From an uncultured Pelagibacteraceae bacterium (GTDB taxonomy: Bacteria; Pseudomonadota; Alphaproteobacteria; Pelagibacterales; Pelagibacteraceae), in NCBI GenBank assembly GCA_902622545.1, contig CACNQD010000003.1, positions 124,001 to 188,000 on the forward strand: a stretch of 64,000 nt of DNA, in the 5' to 3' direction. The position numbers and the translations under genes are program-made. The notes under the pieces were generated by a model. The model did not search any database, had not been told where the DNA came from, and worked only from the letters and a program-made list of their open reading frames with translations. Positions within the stretch are counted from its first letter, which is position 1. Each line of letters starts with the position of its first letter. This document shows positions 11,001 through 19,504 of the stretch, in pieces.

Positions 11001-11096
11001 TTTGTAACCAAAAAGCTTTTTACCATTAAACTTGAAGGAAATTCTAACAGTTTGATCTATAAAATTGTTTTTATTAATTCTTAAGTTGTTACTCAT
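8088..11096 (-). CDS. soxA: Sarcosine oxidase alpha subunit
   Basis: This is the large subunit of heterotetrameric sarcosine oxidase, 1002 residues. The N-terminus carries the 2Fe-2S-ferredoxin-like fold without cluster cysteines (FNGKKLFGYKGDTLASALL) and is followed by a Rossmann dinucleotide domain (IIGGGISG near 175-182). The C-terminal half (from about 610) is GcvT-like and transfers the oxidised methyl group to tetrahydrofolate, giving 5,10-methylene-THF. In SAR11, methylated glycine compounds are important energy and glycine sources, so this operon likely completes glycine betaine to glycine breakdown. The upstream steps are not in the window. Confidence 0.97.
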   Translation of the reverse strand: MSNNLRINKNNFIDQTVRISFKFNGKKLFGYKGDTLASALLANNIHLVGRSFKYHRPRGIMTCGSEEPNAIVQVAKDPALTDPNVRATEIELYEGLEAFSQNCWPSVNFDIGGINNFLSPLLPAGFYYKTFMWPASFWEKYEFFIRHSAGLGKSPTKPDQDLYDHQYLHCDVLIIGGGISGILSAKLSAEKGLNTILIDDKSYLGGSTIYQDDDIFKINSETSNLWLKNQIEKLKKIPNLTIKNRTSVAAFHGYNYLLARENLTDHLGAHERKGKIRQRLLKIRAKKVVIATGAIERPLIFSNNDRPGIILSSSIKKYIDYYGVKTGENISLFTNNDSAYETAISLNKIGVKVKVIIDIRENPSSILSEKIEKIGIKILRGHTITNTDGYKRIKSIDVMKLSKDGENVVGNKTTYKCDCLGISGGWTPMVHLFTQSGGKLKFRNNDNVFIPDENKTPSEQISVGSSNGDFELDDVINNTIKKIKIFLNLDKNDYENLDIKCSKEKQKRNIWLLPSNKPISKSKPFLDFQNDSTAKDVKLALREGFKSIEHVKRYTTTGMGTDQGKLSNMHALGIIADTTGTNMGELGTTTFRPPYTPLTFGAIVGRNVGEFFDHTRRTAIHDWHVENKAEFENVGQWKRPWYFPKNGETMYQAVQRESKAARESAGILDASTLGKIDIQGEDASEFLNRVYTNAWSKLGIGKCRYGLMLNEDGMVYDDGVTTRLGENHYIMTTTTGGAANVLSKLEDYLQTEWPELNVYLTTVTDQYSTMSICGPNSKKIIKKIIPSLDLSDESFPHMSFKNTKIDNVNCRIMRISFTGEHSYEINVQSNYAKDVWEKCIEAGKEFNITPYGTETMHLLRAEKGFIITGQDTDGTLTPSDLQMDWIIGKKKYDFIGKRSLYRSDTIREDRKQLVGLLTDDPKEVLEEGAQLVESLEKPIDMLGHVTSSYFSPNLNKSIALAVVRSGKKLKGKKLIVPMENKNINVTITDTVFYDKENKRLNA

Positions 11097-11098
11097 AA

Positions 11099-11374
11099 TT
11101 ATTTTACGGGTGGTCTTTCTCCCATTTTATAAACTGCATGTATCTTATCATTTGAAGTATCTCTGACCACATTGAACCATTTTCTGCATCCATGAATGTG
11201 GTTCCATCTTTCAAATTGAATACCTTTTATGTTTTTTCTCATAAAAAGATATTCAGCCCACTGATCGTCGCTTAATTCTGTAGGTTGTTTTGGTCTTTCA
11301 ATGTGAGCTTCACCACCACAAGAAAATTCTGTTTGATCTCTTTCACCACAATACGGACAATTAATTATAAACAT
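11099..11374 (-). CDS. soxD: Sarcosine oxidase delta subunit
   Basis: SoxD is a small zinc-binding subunit of the sarcosine oxidase complex. The 91 residues contain the metal knuckle CPYCGERDQTEFSCGG near the N-terminus and the conserved tail motif HGCRKWFNVVRDT. It lies between soxB (start/stop overlap of one base) and soxA (2-bp gap), the usual soxBDAG order. Confidence 0.95.
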   Translation of the reverse strand: MFIINCPYCGERDQTEFSCGGEAHIERPKQPTELSDDQWAEYLFMRKNIKGIQFERWNHIHGCRKWFNVVRDTSNDKIHAVYKMGERPPVK

Positions 11375-12627
11375 TAGTGTGCTACTGCTGCTGCACCATG
11401 TTCATCTACTAGATCACCGCTAACAAATCTATTTAAGTTAAATGCAGCATTTAATTTATGCGGTTCATCATTAGCTATAGTGTGTGCGAATAAATCTCCA
11501 GAACCTGGTGTTGCTTTAAAACCACCAGTACCCCAACCACAATTAAAATATAAACCTTTAACTTGAGTTTTACTAATTATTGGACTTGCATCTGGGCAGA
11601 TATCTACAATACCTCCCCATTGTCTTAACATTTTCATTCTACTAAATATTGGGTATAGTTCTAATATTGCTCTTAATGTTTCTTCAACAATATTATGACT
11701 ACCTTTTTGAGTGTAAGAAACATAAGAGTCTGTACCTGCTCCGATAACAAGTTCACCTTTGTCTGATTGACTTATATAAGCATGTACAGCATTTGACATT
11801 ACAACCGTATCAATTATTGGTTTAACTGGTTCAGAAACTAATGCTTGTAGAGGTTTACTTTCTAAAGGCAATCTTATACCAGCCATATTTGCTATAACAC
11901 TAGAATGTCCTGCAGCAACAACACCAATTTTATTTGTTTTTATAAAACCCTTTGTTGTCTCTATACCTTCAACTGTATCACCGTTTCTTTTTATACCTTT
12001 AACTTCACAATTTTGTATAATATCCACTCCCATTTCATCTGCTCCACGAGCATAACCCCATGCAACAGCATCATGTCTTGCTGTCCCAGCTCTTTTTTGC
12101 AAAGTTCCTCCTAGCACAGGATATCTAATTTTCGGAGATGTATTAATAATTGGGCAAAATTTTTTAACTTGTTCAGTATTTAACCAAACAGCATCGATAC
12201 CATTTAATCTATTTGCATGAGTTCTTCTTTTTAGGTCTCTGACATCTTGAAGATTATGTGCAAGATTCATAACACCTCTTTGACTAAACATAACATTGTA
12301 ATTTAATTCTTGAGATAATCCCTCCCAAATTTTAAGCGCATGATCATAAAGTCCAGCACTAGCATCCCATAAATAATTAGATCTTATTATCGTTGTATTT
12401 CTCCCAGTATTACCGCCACCAATCCAACCTTTTTCGACAACTGCAATATTAGTCATATTGTGTTTCTTGGCTAAATAGTAAGCAGTTGCAAGTCCGTGAC
12501 CTCCACCACCAATTATTATTGCATCATACTCTTTTTTTGGAGCTGGATCTCTCCAGGCTCTTTGCCAATTTTCATGTCCACTAAAAGCATTTTTAATTAG
12601 TGAAAATATTGAATATTTATTTTTCAT
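11374..12627 (-). CDS. soxB: Sarcosine oxidase beta subunit
   Basis: SoxB is the FAD subunit where sarcosine is oxidised; it also holds covalent FMN. The FAD-binding Rossmann motif [16 protein letters not shown] lies near residues 38-53, and GWGTGGFK near the C-terminus is typical of DAO-fold oxidases. I prefer the ATG at 12627 (MKNKYSIF, 417 residues) to a TTG three codons upstream. It is the first gene of the operon. The roughly 60 bp between its start and tRNA-Ser must hold its promoter and include a perfect palindrome. Confidence 0.96.
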   Translation of the reverse strand: MKNKYSIFSLIKNAFSGHENWQRAWRDPAPKKEYDAIIIGGGGHGLATAYYLAKKHNMTNIAVVEKGWIGGGNTGRNTTIIRSNYLWDASAGLYDHALKIWEGLSQELNYNVMFSQRGVMNLAHNLQDVRDLKRRTHANRLNGIDAVWLNTEQVKKFCPIINTSPKIRYPVLGGTLQKRAGTARHDAVAWGYARGADEMGVDIIQNCEVKGIKRNGDTVEGIETTKGFIKTNKIGVVAAGHSSVIANMAGIRLPLESKPLQALVSEPVKPIIDTVVMSNAVHAYISQSDKGELVIGAGTDSYVSYTQKGSHNIVEETLRAILELYPIFSRMKMLRQWGGIVDICPDASPIISKTQVKGLYFNCGWGTGGFKATPGSGDLFAHTIANDEPHKLNAAFNLNRFVSGDLVDEHGAAAVAH

Positions 12628-12651
12628 TTTGATCAAAATTACTTCATAAAT

Positions 12652-12665
12652 ATTGAATATTCAAT
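12652..12665. promoter_or_regulatory. 14-bp perfect palindrome upstream of soxB
   Basis: ATTGAATATTCAAT is self-complementary over its whole length and lies 25-38 bp upstream of the soxB start, between soxB and tRNA-Ser. It could be an operator for a dimeric regulator of the sarcosine oxidase operon. In DNA this AT-rich a short palindrome may also arise by chance. Confidence 0.3.
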
Positions 12666-12690
12666 GATTTCAAGTTACACAGTTAAATAC

Positions 12691-12785
12691 GGAAGGATGG
12701 GTGAGCTGGTTTAAACCAGCGGTTTGCTAAACCGCCGTACGCTTGAAAAGGTGTACCGAGGGTTCGAATCCCTCTCCTTCCGCCA
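12691..12785 (+). tRNA. tRNA-Ser (GCU), CCA encoded
   Basis: The acceptor arms GGAAGGA and TCCTTCC pair perfectly. The discriminator is G and CCA is genomically encoded. The anticodon stem GCGGT/ACCGC encloses loop TTGCTAA, giving anticodon GCT (codons AGU/AGC). A long variable arm marks a class II tRNA, and the T-loop reads GGTTCGAATCC. Confidence 0.97.
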
Positions 12786-12855
12786 TTTTCGATGAGAATA
12801 AAGTTAAAAATATATTTTAATTAATTATGTTTTTTTAGGTATTTTAATAGAGGGA

Positions 12856-13620
12856 ATGTTAAATAATAAAGTAGTAATATTAGCTGGTGGTTACGGTACT
12901 AGACTTGGAACACTTACCAAACTTAAACCAAAACCGATGGTTGATGTTTGTGGCAAACCTATAATTGAACACATCATGCAAATATATTTAAAACATGGTT
13001 TTTCTAATTTTATTATATGTTCCGGCTATAAGGGGGATGTAATAAAAACATATTTTAAGAAAAAATATAAAAAAAATATTTTAATAAATAAGAAAAGATT
13101 AACCCTTATAAAAAACAAAAACATGTCAATAAGAATTGTAGATACAGGTAAAAAGACTTTAACTGGAGGAAGGGTTAAAAGAATAAAAAAATATATTAAA
13201 AATGATAAATTTTTTCATATGACATATGGTGACGGGTTATCCAATGTAAATATAAATAAATTATCTAAATTTCATTTGAAAAATAAAAAGATTGCTACTG
13301 TTACAGCTGTTAAAATTCAAATTCCACAAGAAAGATTTGGAGTTGTTTATTTCAAGAATAAAAATGTTGTTAAACAATTTGTAGAAAAACCAGATATAAA
13401 AGAAATTTTTATTAATGGTGGTTTTTTTGTCTTAAGTAATAAAATTTTTAAATATATAAAAAATGATAATACTAGATGGGAAGCCTCTCCAATGGAAAAA
13501 ATTGCAAAAAAAAAACATTTAGCAGCCTATAAACATACTGGTTTTTGGAAATGCATGGATACGATAAGAGATAGAAAATTTTTACAAAATTTTAAAAATA
13601 AAAAATTACCATGGGTTTAA
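12856..13620 (+). CDS. rfbF: Glucose-1-phosphate cytidylyltransferase
   Basis: RfbF makes CDP-glucose from CTP and glucose-1-phosphate, the entry step to CDP-6-deoxy sugars. The 254 residues match the family length of about 257. The nucleotidyltransferase signature GGYGTRLG (11-18) is followed by KPKPMVDVCGKPI, and the typical end GFWKCMDTIRDR is present. It overlaps the next gene, rfbG, by 10 bp. It opens a surface-polysaccharide cluster and probably starts from a promoter in the 70 bp after tRNA-Ser. Confidence 0.95.
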   Translation: MLNNKVVILAGGYGTRLGTLTKLKPKPMVDVCGKPIIEHIMQIYLKHGFSNFIICSGYKGDVIKTYFKKKYKKNILINKKRLTLIKNKNMSIRIVDTGKKTLTGGRVKRIKKYIKNDKFFHMTYGDGLSNVNINKLSKFHLKNKKIATVTAVKIQIPQERFGVVYFKNKNVVKQFVEKPDIKEIFINGGFFVLSNKIFKYIKNDNTRWEASPMEKIAKKKHLAAYKHTGFWKCMDTIRDRKFLQNFKNKKLPWV

Positions 13621-14678
13621 AAAAATTAAAAAAATTTTATAAAAATAAAAAGGTTCTCATAACAGGCAACACAGGTTTTAAGGGTATGTGGTTATTTTTA
13701 ATCCTTAAATTTTTAGGTGCTAATGTAAGAGGTTATTCATCAACATTAAAAAAAGACGATAACTTCTTTTTTTTTAAAATATTCATAAGTGAATTAAAAA
13801 AAAAAACTTATTTTAATGACATTAATAACTATAGATTTTTAAAAAAAAAATTAAACTCTTTTAAACCTCAAATTATATTTCATTTAGCTGCACAAAGTTT
13901 AGTAATTGAAAGTCAAAGAAAACCTTTTGAGACATTAGAAACGAATGTAATTGGAACAAATAATATTATTGATGCATGTCTTAATTTAAAATCAGTTAAA
14001 TCATTAATTATAGCTACCAGCGACAAGTGTTATCTTAATAAAAAAAAATCAAAACCTTTTACAGAAAACTCACCACTTGGAGGCGTTGAAGTTTATTCAT
14101 CTTCAAAATCCATATGTGAACAAATGATCAATATGTATCTATTTAAACTTAAAAAAGATATAAATTTTGGTTTAAGTAGCGTTAGAGCTGGTAATGTAAT
14201 AGGTGGGGGTGACTTTGGTAAATATAGAATTATACCTGATATAATTAGAAATTTTAAATCTAAAAAAATTATTTTGCGAAATCCTAAACATGTAAGACCA
14301 TGGCAACATGTTCTTGATGTATGTTATGGCTATTTATTAATACCTATTTTTCATTATAAAAATTCAAAGAAATATAGCGGACCTTACAATATAGGTCCTC
14401 AAGAGAACAAATTTATTAATGTATTAAATTTATCTAAACTTTTTTGCAAATCTATTGGAATAAACTATAAAATCTCAATTACTAAAAAAAAATTTATTGA
14501 GTCGAGACTATTATTATTAAATTCAAAAAAGATAAAAAAATCATTAAATTGGTTTCCCTTATATAACTTTAAAAAAAGTCTAAGTATTACTAGTTTTTGG
14601 TATAAAAACTATTTGTTAAAAAATAATATTAAGAACATCACTGTTTCGCAAATAAAAGAATATTTTAGCTATCGATAA
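13611..14678 (+). CDS. rfbG: CDP-glucose 4,6-dehydratase
   Basis: RfbG is an NAD-dependent short-chain dehydrogenase that turns CDP-glucose into CDP-4-keto-6-deoxyglucose. The NAD motif GNTGFKG lies at 19-25, the catalytic YxxxK is Y162-K166, and the family motif RPWQHVLD follows. At 355 residues it is normal length. Together with rfbF it supplies a keto sugar for the C-methyltransferase and reductase encoded downstream. Its 3' end overlaps the convergent GT2 gene by 14 bp. Confidence 0.95.
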   Translation: MGLKKLKKFYKNKKVLITGNTGFKGMWLFLILKFLGANVRGYSSTLKKDDNFFFFKIFISELKKKTYFNDINNYRFLKKKLNSFKPQIIFHLAAQSLVIESQRKPFETLETNVIGTNNIIDACLNLKSVKSLIIATSDKCYLNKKKSKPFTENSPLGGVEVYSSSKSICEQMINMYLFKLKKDINFGLSSVRAGNVIGGGDFGKYRIIPDIIRNFKSKKIILRNPKHVRPWQHVLDVCYGYLLIPIFHYKNSKKYSGPYNIGPQENKFINVLNLSKLFCKSIGINYKISITKKKFIESRLLLLNSKKIKKSLNWFPLYNFKKSLSITSFWYKNYLLKNNIKNITVSQIKEYFSYR

Positions 14679-15585
14679 TTTCTTCGACGATATAATTTGG
14701 TCGTTGTTTAACCTCATTATAAATTCTTGTAACATATTCCCCTACAATTCCAATCATCATAGTATTTAGAGAGAAAAGAAGTAATATTAAGATAATTGTG
14801 AAAGAGAAACCTTCATAAGGATTAAAAAAGAATTTATTTATAAGAATAAAAGTTAAAAAAGCAAATACCATACTTAGTGAAAAGACACCAAATTTTGTTA
14901 TTAAATTTGCTGGTCCTGCGGTAGAGGATAACAAAGCGTCAAAACCGTACTTAATTAAAAAAAATAAGTTTGATTTTGATTTGCCTTTTTTTCTAAATGG
15001 TCTATCGAATTCAATTGATTTTTGTTTAGCGCCAATAAATGACACCAAACCTCTTAAAAATCTAGTTCTTTCTCGCATATTTTTTAATTGTTCAATAATT
15101 TTTTTATCTATTAATCTAAAATCACCTGTATTGTGAGGTATTAAAAAATTTTTATCAACCAGCGTTTTATATAAAAAATAAAATATCGACCTCATTATTT
15201 TTTTCAAAAATGTTGTCTTCATAGTCTTTCTAACAGCATAAACTACATTAAATCCTTTTTTCCATTCATTTACCATTTCCTTTATTAACCCAGGTGGGTC
15301 CTCTAAATCTGGATCAATAATTATACAAGATTCTCCTTTACAATTATCTATACCAGATAATATTGCAGCTTCTTTTCCAAAGTAATTAGTTAAACAAATA
15401 ATTTTCGAATTTTTAAATATCTTAAATTTATCTTTTATCTTAAAAACAGTTTTATCATTGCTTTTGTTATCTATAAAAATTACCTCAAAATTCTCGTCTA
15501 TTTCTGAAATATTTTTATTAAGCTCATCAATAAAATCATCTATAATTATCTCTTCATTAAAACATGGAATAACTATTGATATCAT
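14665..15585 (-). CDS. Family 2 glycosyltransferase, GtrB/DPM1-like with two C-terminal TM helices
   Basis: This is a GT-A fold transferase of 306 residues. The nucleotide-binding start is SIVIPCFNEE, the metal-binding DPDLEDPPG lies near 92-100, and two hydrophobic helices lie near 225-290. This arrangement matches the bactoprenol-glucosyl/mannosyl transferases (GtrB, ArnC, DPM1-like), which load a sugar onto the lipid carrier at the inner membrane. The gene faces opposite to the surrounding sugar genes and diverges from the C-methyltransferase with a 27-bp gap. The donor sugar is unknown. A role in supplying lipid-linked sugar to the nearby GT-C-type protein is inferred. Confidence 0.9.
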   Translation of the reverse strand: MISIVIPCFNEEIIIDDFIDELNKNISEIDENFEVIFIDNKSNDKTVFKIKDKFKIFKNSKIICLTNYFGKEAAILSGIDNCKGESCIIIDPDLEDPPGLIKEMVNEWKKGFNVVYAVRKTMKTTFLKKIMRSIFYFLYKTLVDKNFLIPHNTGDFRLIDKKIIEQLKNMRERTRFLRGLVSFIGAKQKSIEFDRPFRKKGKSKSNLFFLIKYGFDALLSSTAGPANLITKFGVFSLSMVFAFLTFILINKFFFNPYEGFSFTIILILLLFSLNTMMIGIVGEYVTRIYNEVKQRPNYIVEEIIDS

Positions 15586-15612
15586 AAAATTAATAATTAC
15601 AAATGATTATAA

Positions 15613-16869
15613 ATGTCTTGTAAAAATTGTAAATCACGAACTCTGAAAAAAATAATACCTATTGGAAAACAGCCTATAAGTAGTCATTTTTACAAAAAAA
15701 AAATGTATAATTTAAAAAATTATTCTTTAGATTTATATATTTGTAATAAGTGTGGACTTGTTCAGTTTAAGACCTTACCAAAATTAGATCATATGTACGG
15801 ATTGAACTATGGTTATAGAACATCTTTAAGTCCATTAATGATTAATCACATAAAACAAAAATATTTAAAGATTACTAAAGAAATTAAAAATAAAAAAATT
15901 AAAATTTTAGATATAGGATGTAATGACGGTACTTTTTTAAATTTTTTTAGCAAAAAAAAAATTTCATTGTATGGAATTGATCCATCATCTGAAAAATTTA
16001 AAAAATTCCATTCAAATAAAATTAACTTAATAGTTGATTACTTCAGTAAAAAAAAAATTATCAATAAATATAAAAAAATTAAATTTGACTTTATTACTTC
16101 TTTTGCAATGTTTTATGACATAGAAGATCCAAATTCATTTTGTAGGGATATCAAAGATTTATTAAACGATGATGGTAAATGGATTCTTGAATTATCCTAT
16201 TTTCCATCACTTCTAAAAAAATTAACCTATGATCAGATTTGTCACGAACATGTTACTTATTATACCTTAACTACTTTTGAAAAAGTTATTAAAAAAAATG
16301 GCTTAAAAATTTTAGATTTTAATTTAAATGATATTAATGGTGGCAGTATAGAAATAACTTGTTGTAAAAAAAATTCAAATCATAAAACAAATAAATTAAA
16401 AATAGATATACAAAAGAATTTTGAAAAAAAAATTAATTTAGAAAGTTATAATAATTTTAACATAAGAATAGACAATGTTAAAAAAATACTAAATATATTT
16501 TTAAAAAATAATAAATTTAATGTAATAGGTTATGGGGCTTCAACAAAAGGAAATATAGTATTAAATCATTGTAAAATTGATAATAAGAACTTGAAATACA
16601 TTTGTGATGCTAACCCTTTTAAGTTTAACCGTTATACTCCGGGAACGAACATTAAAATTATATCTAAAGAAAAAATGAGAAAATTAAAACCAAAATACCT
16701 TTTAGTTTTAATTTGGTCTTTCCGTAAAGAGGTAATAATACAAGAGAAAAAATTTATTTTGAATGGTGGTAAATTAATATTTCATTTACCTATGTTTCAT
16801 ATAATTGATAAATTCAATTATAAATTTTTTTTAAATAACAATTTTGAAAGTCTTTCTTACGATTTCTAG
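15613..16869 (+). CDS. SAM-dependent sugar C-methyltransferase (zinc-binding, NovU/TylC3 type)
   Basis: The 418-residue protein has the three-part layout of deoxysugar C-methyltransferases. These are a zinc-binding N-terminus (C3, C6, C44, C47), a central SAM domain (LDIGCNDGTF, 99-108) and a C-terminal Rossmann-like domain (GYGASTKGN). The catalytic Tyr/His region YDQICHEHVTYY matches the family, in which His and Tyr act on 4-keto sugars at C3. With rfbF/rfbG next door, the likely substrate is CDP-4-keto-6-deoxyglucose, giving a branched 3-C-methyl sugar (inference). Confidence 0.9.
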   Translation: MSCKNCKSRTLKKIIPIGKQPISSHFYKKKMYNLKNYSLDLYICNKCGLVQFKTLPKLDHMYGLNYGYRTSLSPLMINHIKQKYLKITKEIKNKKIKILDIGCNDGTFLNFFSKKKISLYGIDPSSEKFKKFHSNKINLIVDYFSKKKIINKYKKIKFDFITSFAMFYDIEDPNSFCRDIKDLLNDDGKWILELSYFPSLLKKLTYDQICHEHVTYYTLTTFEKVIKKNGLKILDFNLNDINGGSIEITCCKKNSNHKTNKLKIDIQKNFEKKINLESYNNFNIRIDNVKKILNIFLKNNKFNVIGYGASTKGNIVLNHCKIDNKNLKYICDANPFKFNRYTPGTNIKIISKEKMRKLKPKYLLVLIWSFRKEVIIQEKKFILNGGKLIFHLPMFHIIDKFNYKFFLNNNFESLSYDF

Positions 16870-17624
16870 TGAAAAATATTCTTATTATAGGTCAAAAATC
16901 TTTTATTGCGAAAAATTTTATAGAAGACTATTCACAAAAATTTAATTTATTTTATTTTGAAAAAAGGTTTGAAAATAAAAATAAAAAAAAATTCATAAAC
17001 ATTCTTGACAAGTTTATTAAGAAAAAAAAAATAAAAATTGTATTAAATTTTGCTGCTAATAATGATAATTCTTATAGCAGTAATTATAAAGATATATTAG
17101 AATCTAATTTTTACCTTCCAGCATCTTTGTTAGAATTATCTGAAAGAAATGCAGTTACATTATTTCTATTTTTATCAAAAGATATGGAAAATAATAATAA
17201 AATTAAAAATTTCTATTCAATTAGCAAGGAAATGTTGCATGTATTGATTAAAAACAAAAAACATGATTTTAAATTAAGGGTTTTAAATATTGATAGTATT
17301 TTTGGACCTCATGATACAAATTATAAAAGAATATTTCCTTCGTTATTTAACAATCTTTACAATAAACAAAAAGTTAAAGTTAAATTAAAACAGATTAAAA
17401 GATTTTCTTATGTTAAAGATTTAAATAAAATAATTTTCAAACTAACTTTTAATAAAAAAAAATTTATTTATAAAGATGTAAAATCTGATCAATTAAATAT
17501 TAAGGATATTTATTCTCATTTTAAAATAAAAAAAAACAATACAACAAAGAAATTTATAAATTATGATGCTTTATTACTAACCGCAAAATGGTATAAAAAA
17601 TATTATGGAAAAAAACAATCTTAA
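16869..17624 (+). CDS. NAD-dependent epimerase/dehydratase family protein (probable sugar ketoreductase)
   Basis: This is a short SDR-fold protein of 251 residues with a GTG start overlapping the previous stop by one base. The N-terminal nucleotide motif is degenerate (IIGQKSFIAKNF in place of GxxGxxG), and a YSISK YxxxK-type active site is present near residue 117. Its position after the C-methyltransferase suggests it reduces the 4-keto group of the CDP sugar. The altered glycine motif makes cofactor preference uncertain. Confidence 0.8.
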   Translation: MKNILIIGQKSFIAKNFIEDYSQKFNLFYFEKRFENKNKKKFINILDKFIKKKKIKIVLNFAANNDNSYSSNYKDILESNFYLPASLLELSERNAVTLFLFLSKDMENNNKIKNFYSISKEMLHVLIKNKKHDFKLRVLNIDSIFGPHDTNYKRIFPSLFNNLYNKQKVKVKLKQIKRFSYVKDLNKIIFKLTFNKKKFIYKDVKSDQLNIKDIYSHFKIKKNNTTKKFINYDALLLTAKWYKKYYGKKQS

Positions 17625-17898
17625 AATATTCTTTATTAAACTCGCATCTATAACATTCGCTATAATTATTATAATAAATGTCATATATAATTTATTTCTA
17701 GCAGAAAGAATTGAAAAAATAGATAACATTCTTTCACTTGATAAAAGCAAGTTCAGAAGCGAGTTAAGAAATAAGATTAGAAATGAAATTCGAAATGGCC
17801 TTGAAAAGGATAATATGATTAATGAAGAGGATAAAATTCTCATTTATAAATTATATAAAAAATTACAAAAAGAGTTTGCAGATATTGAAAATAAATAG
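17605..17898 (+). CDS. Small membrane-anchored protein of unknown function
   Basis: This 97-residue protein has one hydrophobic segment (about residues 9-32) followed by a highly charged, probably helical C-terminus rich in Lys/Glu/Arg with Asn. I do not recognise a family. The start lies 20 bp inside the preceding gene and the end overlaps the following membrane glycosyltransferase-like gene. This suggests co-translation and possibly a partner role for that enzyme. Confidence 0.65.
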   Translation: MEKNNLKIFFIKLASITFAIIIIINVIYNLFLAERIEKIDNILSLDKSKFRSELRNKIRNEIRNGLEKDNMINEEDKILIYKLYKKLQKEFADIENK

Positions 17899-19465
17899 AT
17901 TTAAATTATTTTATTTCATTTTATTGATTTTATTTTCAACATTTTCAATTTTTTGTATAATTTCAATTGGTATTTCATATGACCAAATTTTTCATATTGA
18001 AAATGGAGAAAGAAGATTAAAATATTTATTAAGTTTTGGGAGATATGATTATTATGACATACTACATTTAAGATATTATCCAGGCATATATGATACAATT
18101 TCTGCTTTTTTTGCTACTTTTTTTCCACGGAAATTTTATTATGAAAGTTTCCATCTAATAAATTTTTTATTTGGTTTAATCGGTATAATTGGTTTAAAAA
18201 AGATTATAAAAATTTTTTTTAATAAAAATATTTCAAAGATTTTTTTCATTATTTCAATTTTTTCACCAATTTTTTTTGGACACTTATCTATAAATCCCAA
18301 GGATACAATTATCGCTACATCAAATTTTTGGATTATGTATTATGTTATTAAATATTTAATATGTAATAATAATCTTATTAGAACAAATATAGCTGTTAAA
18401 TTAGGCTTATTTCTAGGTTTGGGTATAGGTGTTAGAATTATTTTTCTAGGTACGCTTATACCTATTTTATTATTTTTATTTGCAGAAATTTTCATATTTA
18501 AGAAAATAATCAAAGAAATAAGTGTTAAAAATTTTATAAAGCATATTGTTGTTGTCTTTATAATTTCTTATACTCTTTTGATATTATGTTGGCCCAATGT
18601 TCACAATAACATTATAACAGAACCATTTAAATTATTTTCTGAATCTCTGACTGATAGTTCTCAAGGTGTTCAACTTAGTTATTTCTTTGGTGAATTTTAT
18701 CTAACTGAAAATACTCCTTGGTATTATTTAATCATCAATTTTATTTTTAAAACTCCAGTTTTTTTGTTAACTGCCTTTATTTTATTTTTTATTTTTTTTA
18801 ATAAAGTTAAATTATATTTCAATAACATAACTAATTTTAATTATAATATTTGTTACTCATTAATTTTTTTTTTTCTTCCTATAATTATCAGTATTTTTGT
18901 AGGACTTAAAATACATGATGGTATTAGATATTTTCTTTATTTAGTACCATTATTCAATATTTTACCTGCTATCTTTATTTATTACCTCATGAATAATTTA
19001 AATAAATATTATAACAAAATAATTGTTATTTTTTTAATACCCGTATTATTATCCTTTTTAATAAAATTTATTTCAATTACACCTTATCAATATACTTATC
19101 TTAATATTTTTAATGATTTATTTTTAAAAAAAAATTACTTTGAAAATGATTATTGGGGAGTCTCAATAAAGGAATTAATTAAAAAATTTTCAGATAATAT
19201 TGAGAATAATAATTCGATTAAGATAGCATATTGTGGTGTGAACCCAATTAATATCAAATATTATTTGAGGAAAAATGATATCAAAAATTTTGTTTTGGTT
19301 GATTTAGATTCAGAATTCGATTATGCAATACTTATCAATAGGGCTATTTATAAAGATAAAATAGATAAAACATATAATACTTGTTTTTCAAAATTTAAAA
19401 ATAATCAAACATTTTTATCTATAAATAAAAATAATAATGTTTTATCTAAAATTATTAAATATTGA
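17885..19465 (+). CDS. GT-C-type (family 39-like) membrane glycosyltransferase
   Basis: This is a polytopic membrane protein of about 526 residues with some 10-11 hydrophobic segments. The first periplasmic loop carries acidic residues (SYDQIFHIENGE), as in ArnT/PMT-like GT-C enzymes that use lipid-linked sugars. A start at the TTG at 17885 (MKINRFKLF) overlaps the preceding gene by only 14 bp. An ATG at 17822 would overlap by 77 bp and add a basic N-terminus, so the start is uncertain. Likely role: moving a sugar from a polyprenyl carrier onto a surface glycan or lipid. It ends the sugar cluster and converges on the transglycosylase gene. Confidence 0.8.
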   Translation: MKINRFKLFYFILLILFSTFSIFCIISIGISYDQIFHIENGERRLKYLLSFGRYDYYDILHLRYYPGIYDTISAFFATFFPRKFYYESFHLINFLFGLIGIIGLKKIIKIFFNKNISKIFFIISIFSPIFFGHLSINPKDTIIATSNFWIMYYVIKYLICNNNLIRTNIAVKLGLFLGLGIGVRIIFLGTLIPILLFLFAEIFIFKKIIKEISVKNFIKHIVVVFIISYTLLILCWPNVHNNIITEPFKLFSESLTDSSQGVQLSYFFGEFYLTENTPWYYLIINFIFKTPVFLLTAFILFFIFFNKVKLYFNNITNFNYNICYSLIFFFLPIIISIFVGLKIHDGIRYFLYLVPLFNILPAIFIYYLMNNLNKYYNKIIVIFLIPVLLSFLIKFISITPYQYTYLNIFNDLFLKKNYFENDYWGVSIKELIKKFSDNIENNNSIKIAYCGVNPINIKYYLRKNDIKNFVLVDLDSEFDYAILINRAIYKDKIDKTYNTCFSKFKNNQTFLSINKNNNVLSKIIKY

Positions 19466-19504
19466 TAAACTAAAAAATTTAGTATCCGGTTTGTTTTTTA
19501 AGTT

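Noticed and set aside
15572..15581. ACTATTGATA, matching 10 bp of the recombinase inverted-repeat arm
   Set aside because: It encodes the conserved N-terminus of a GT2 enzyme and lacks the second arm; a 10-bp match is expected by chance in AT-rich DNA.
19466..19504. Bidirectional terminator between the GT-C gene and slt
   Set aside because: ACTAAA-AAA-TTTAGT forms only six weak A/T-rich pairs and the T-run is 13 bases further on, so it is not convincing.
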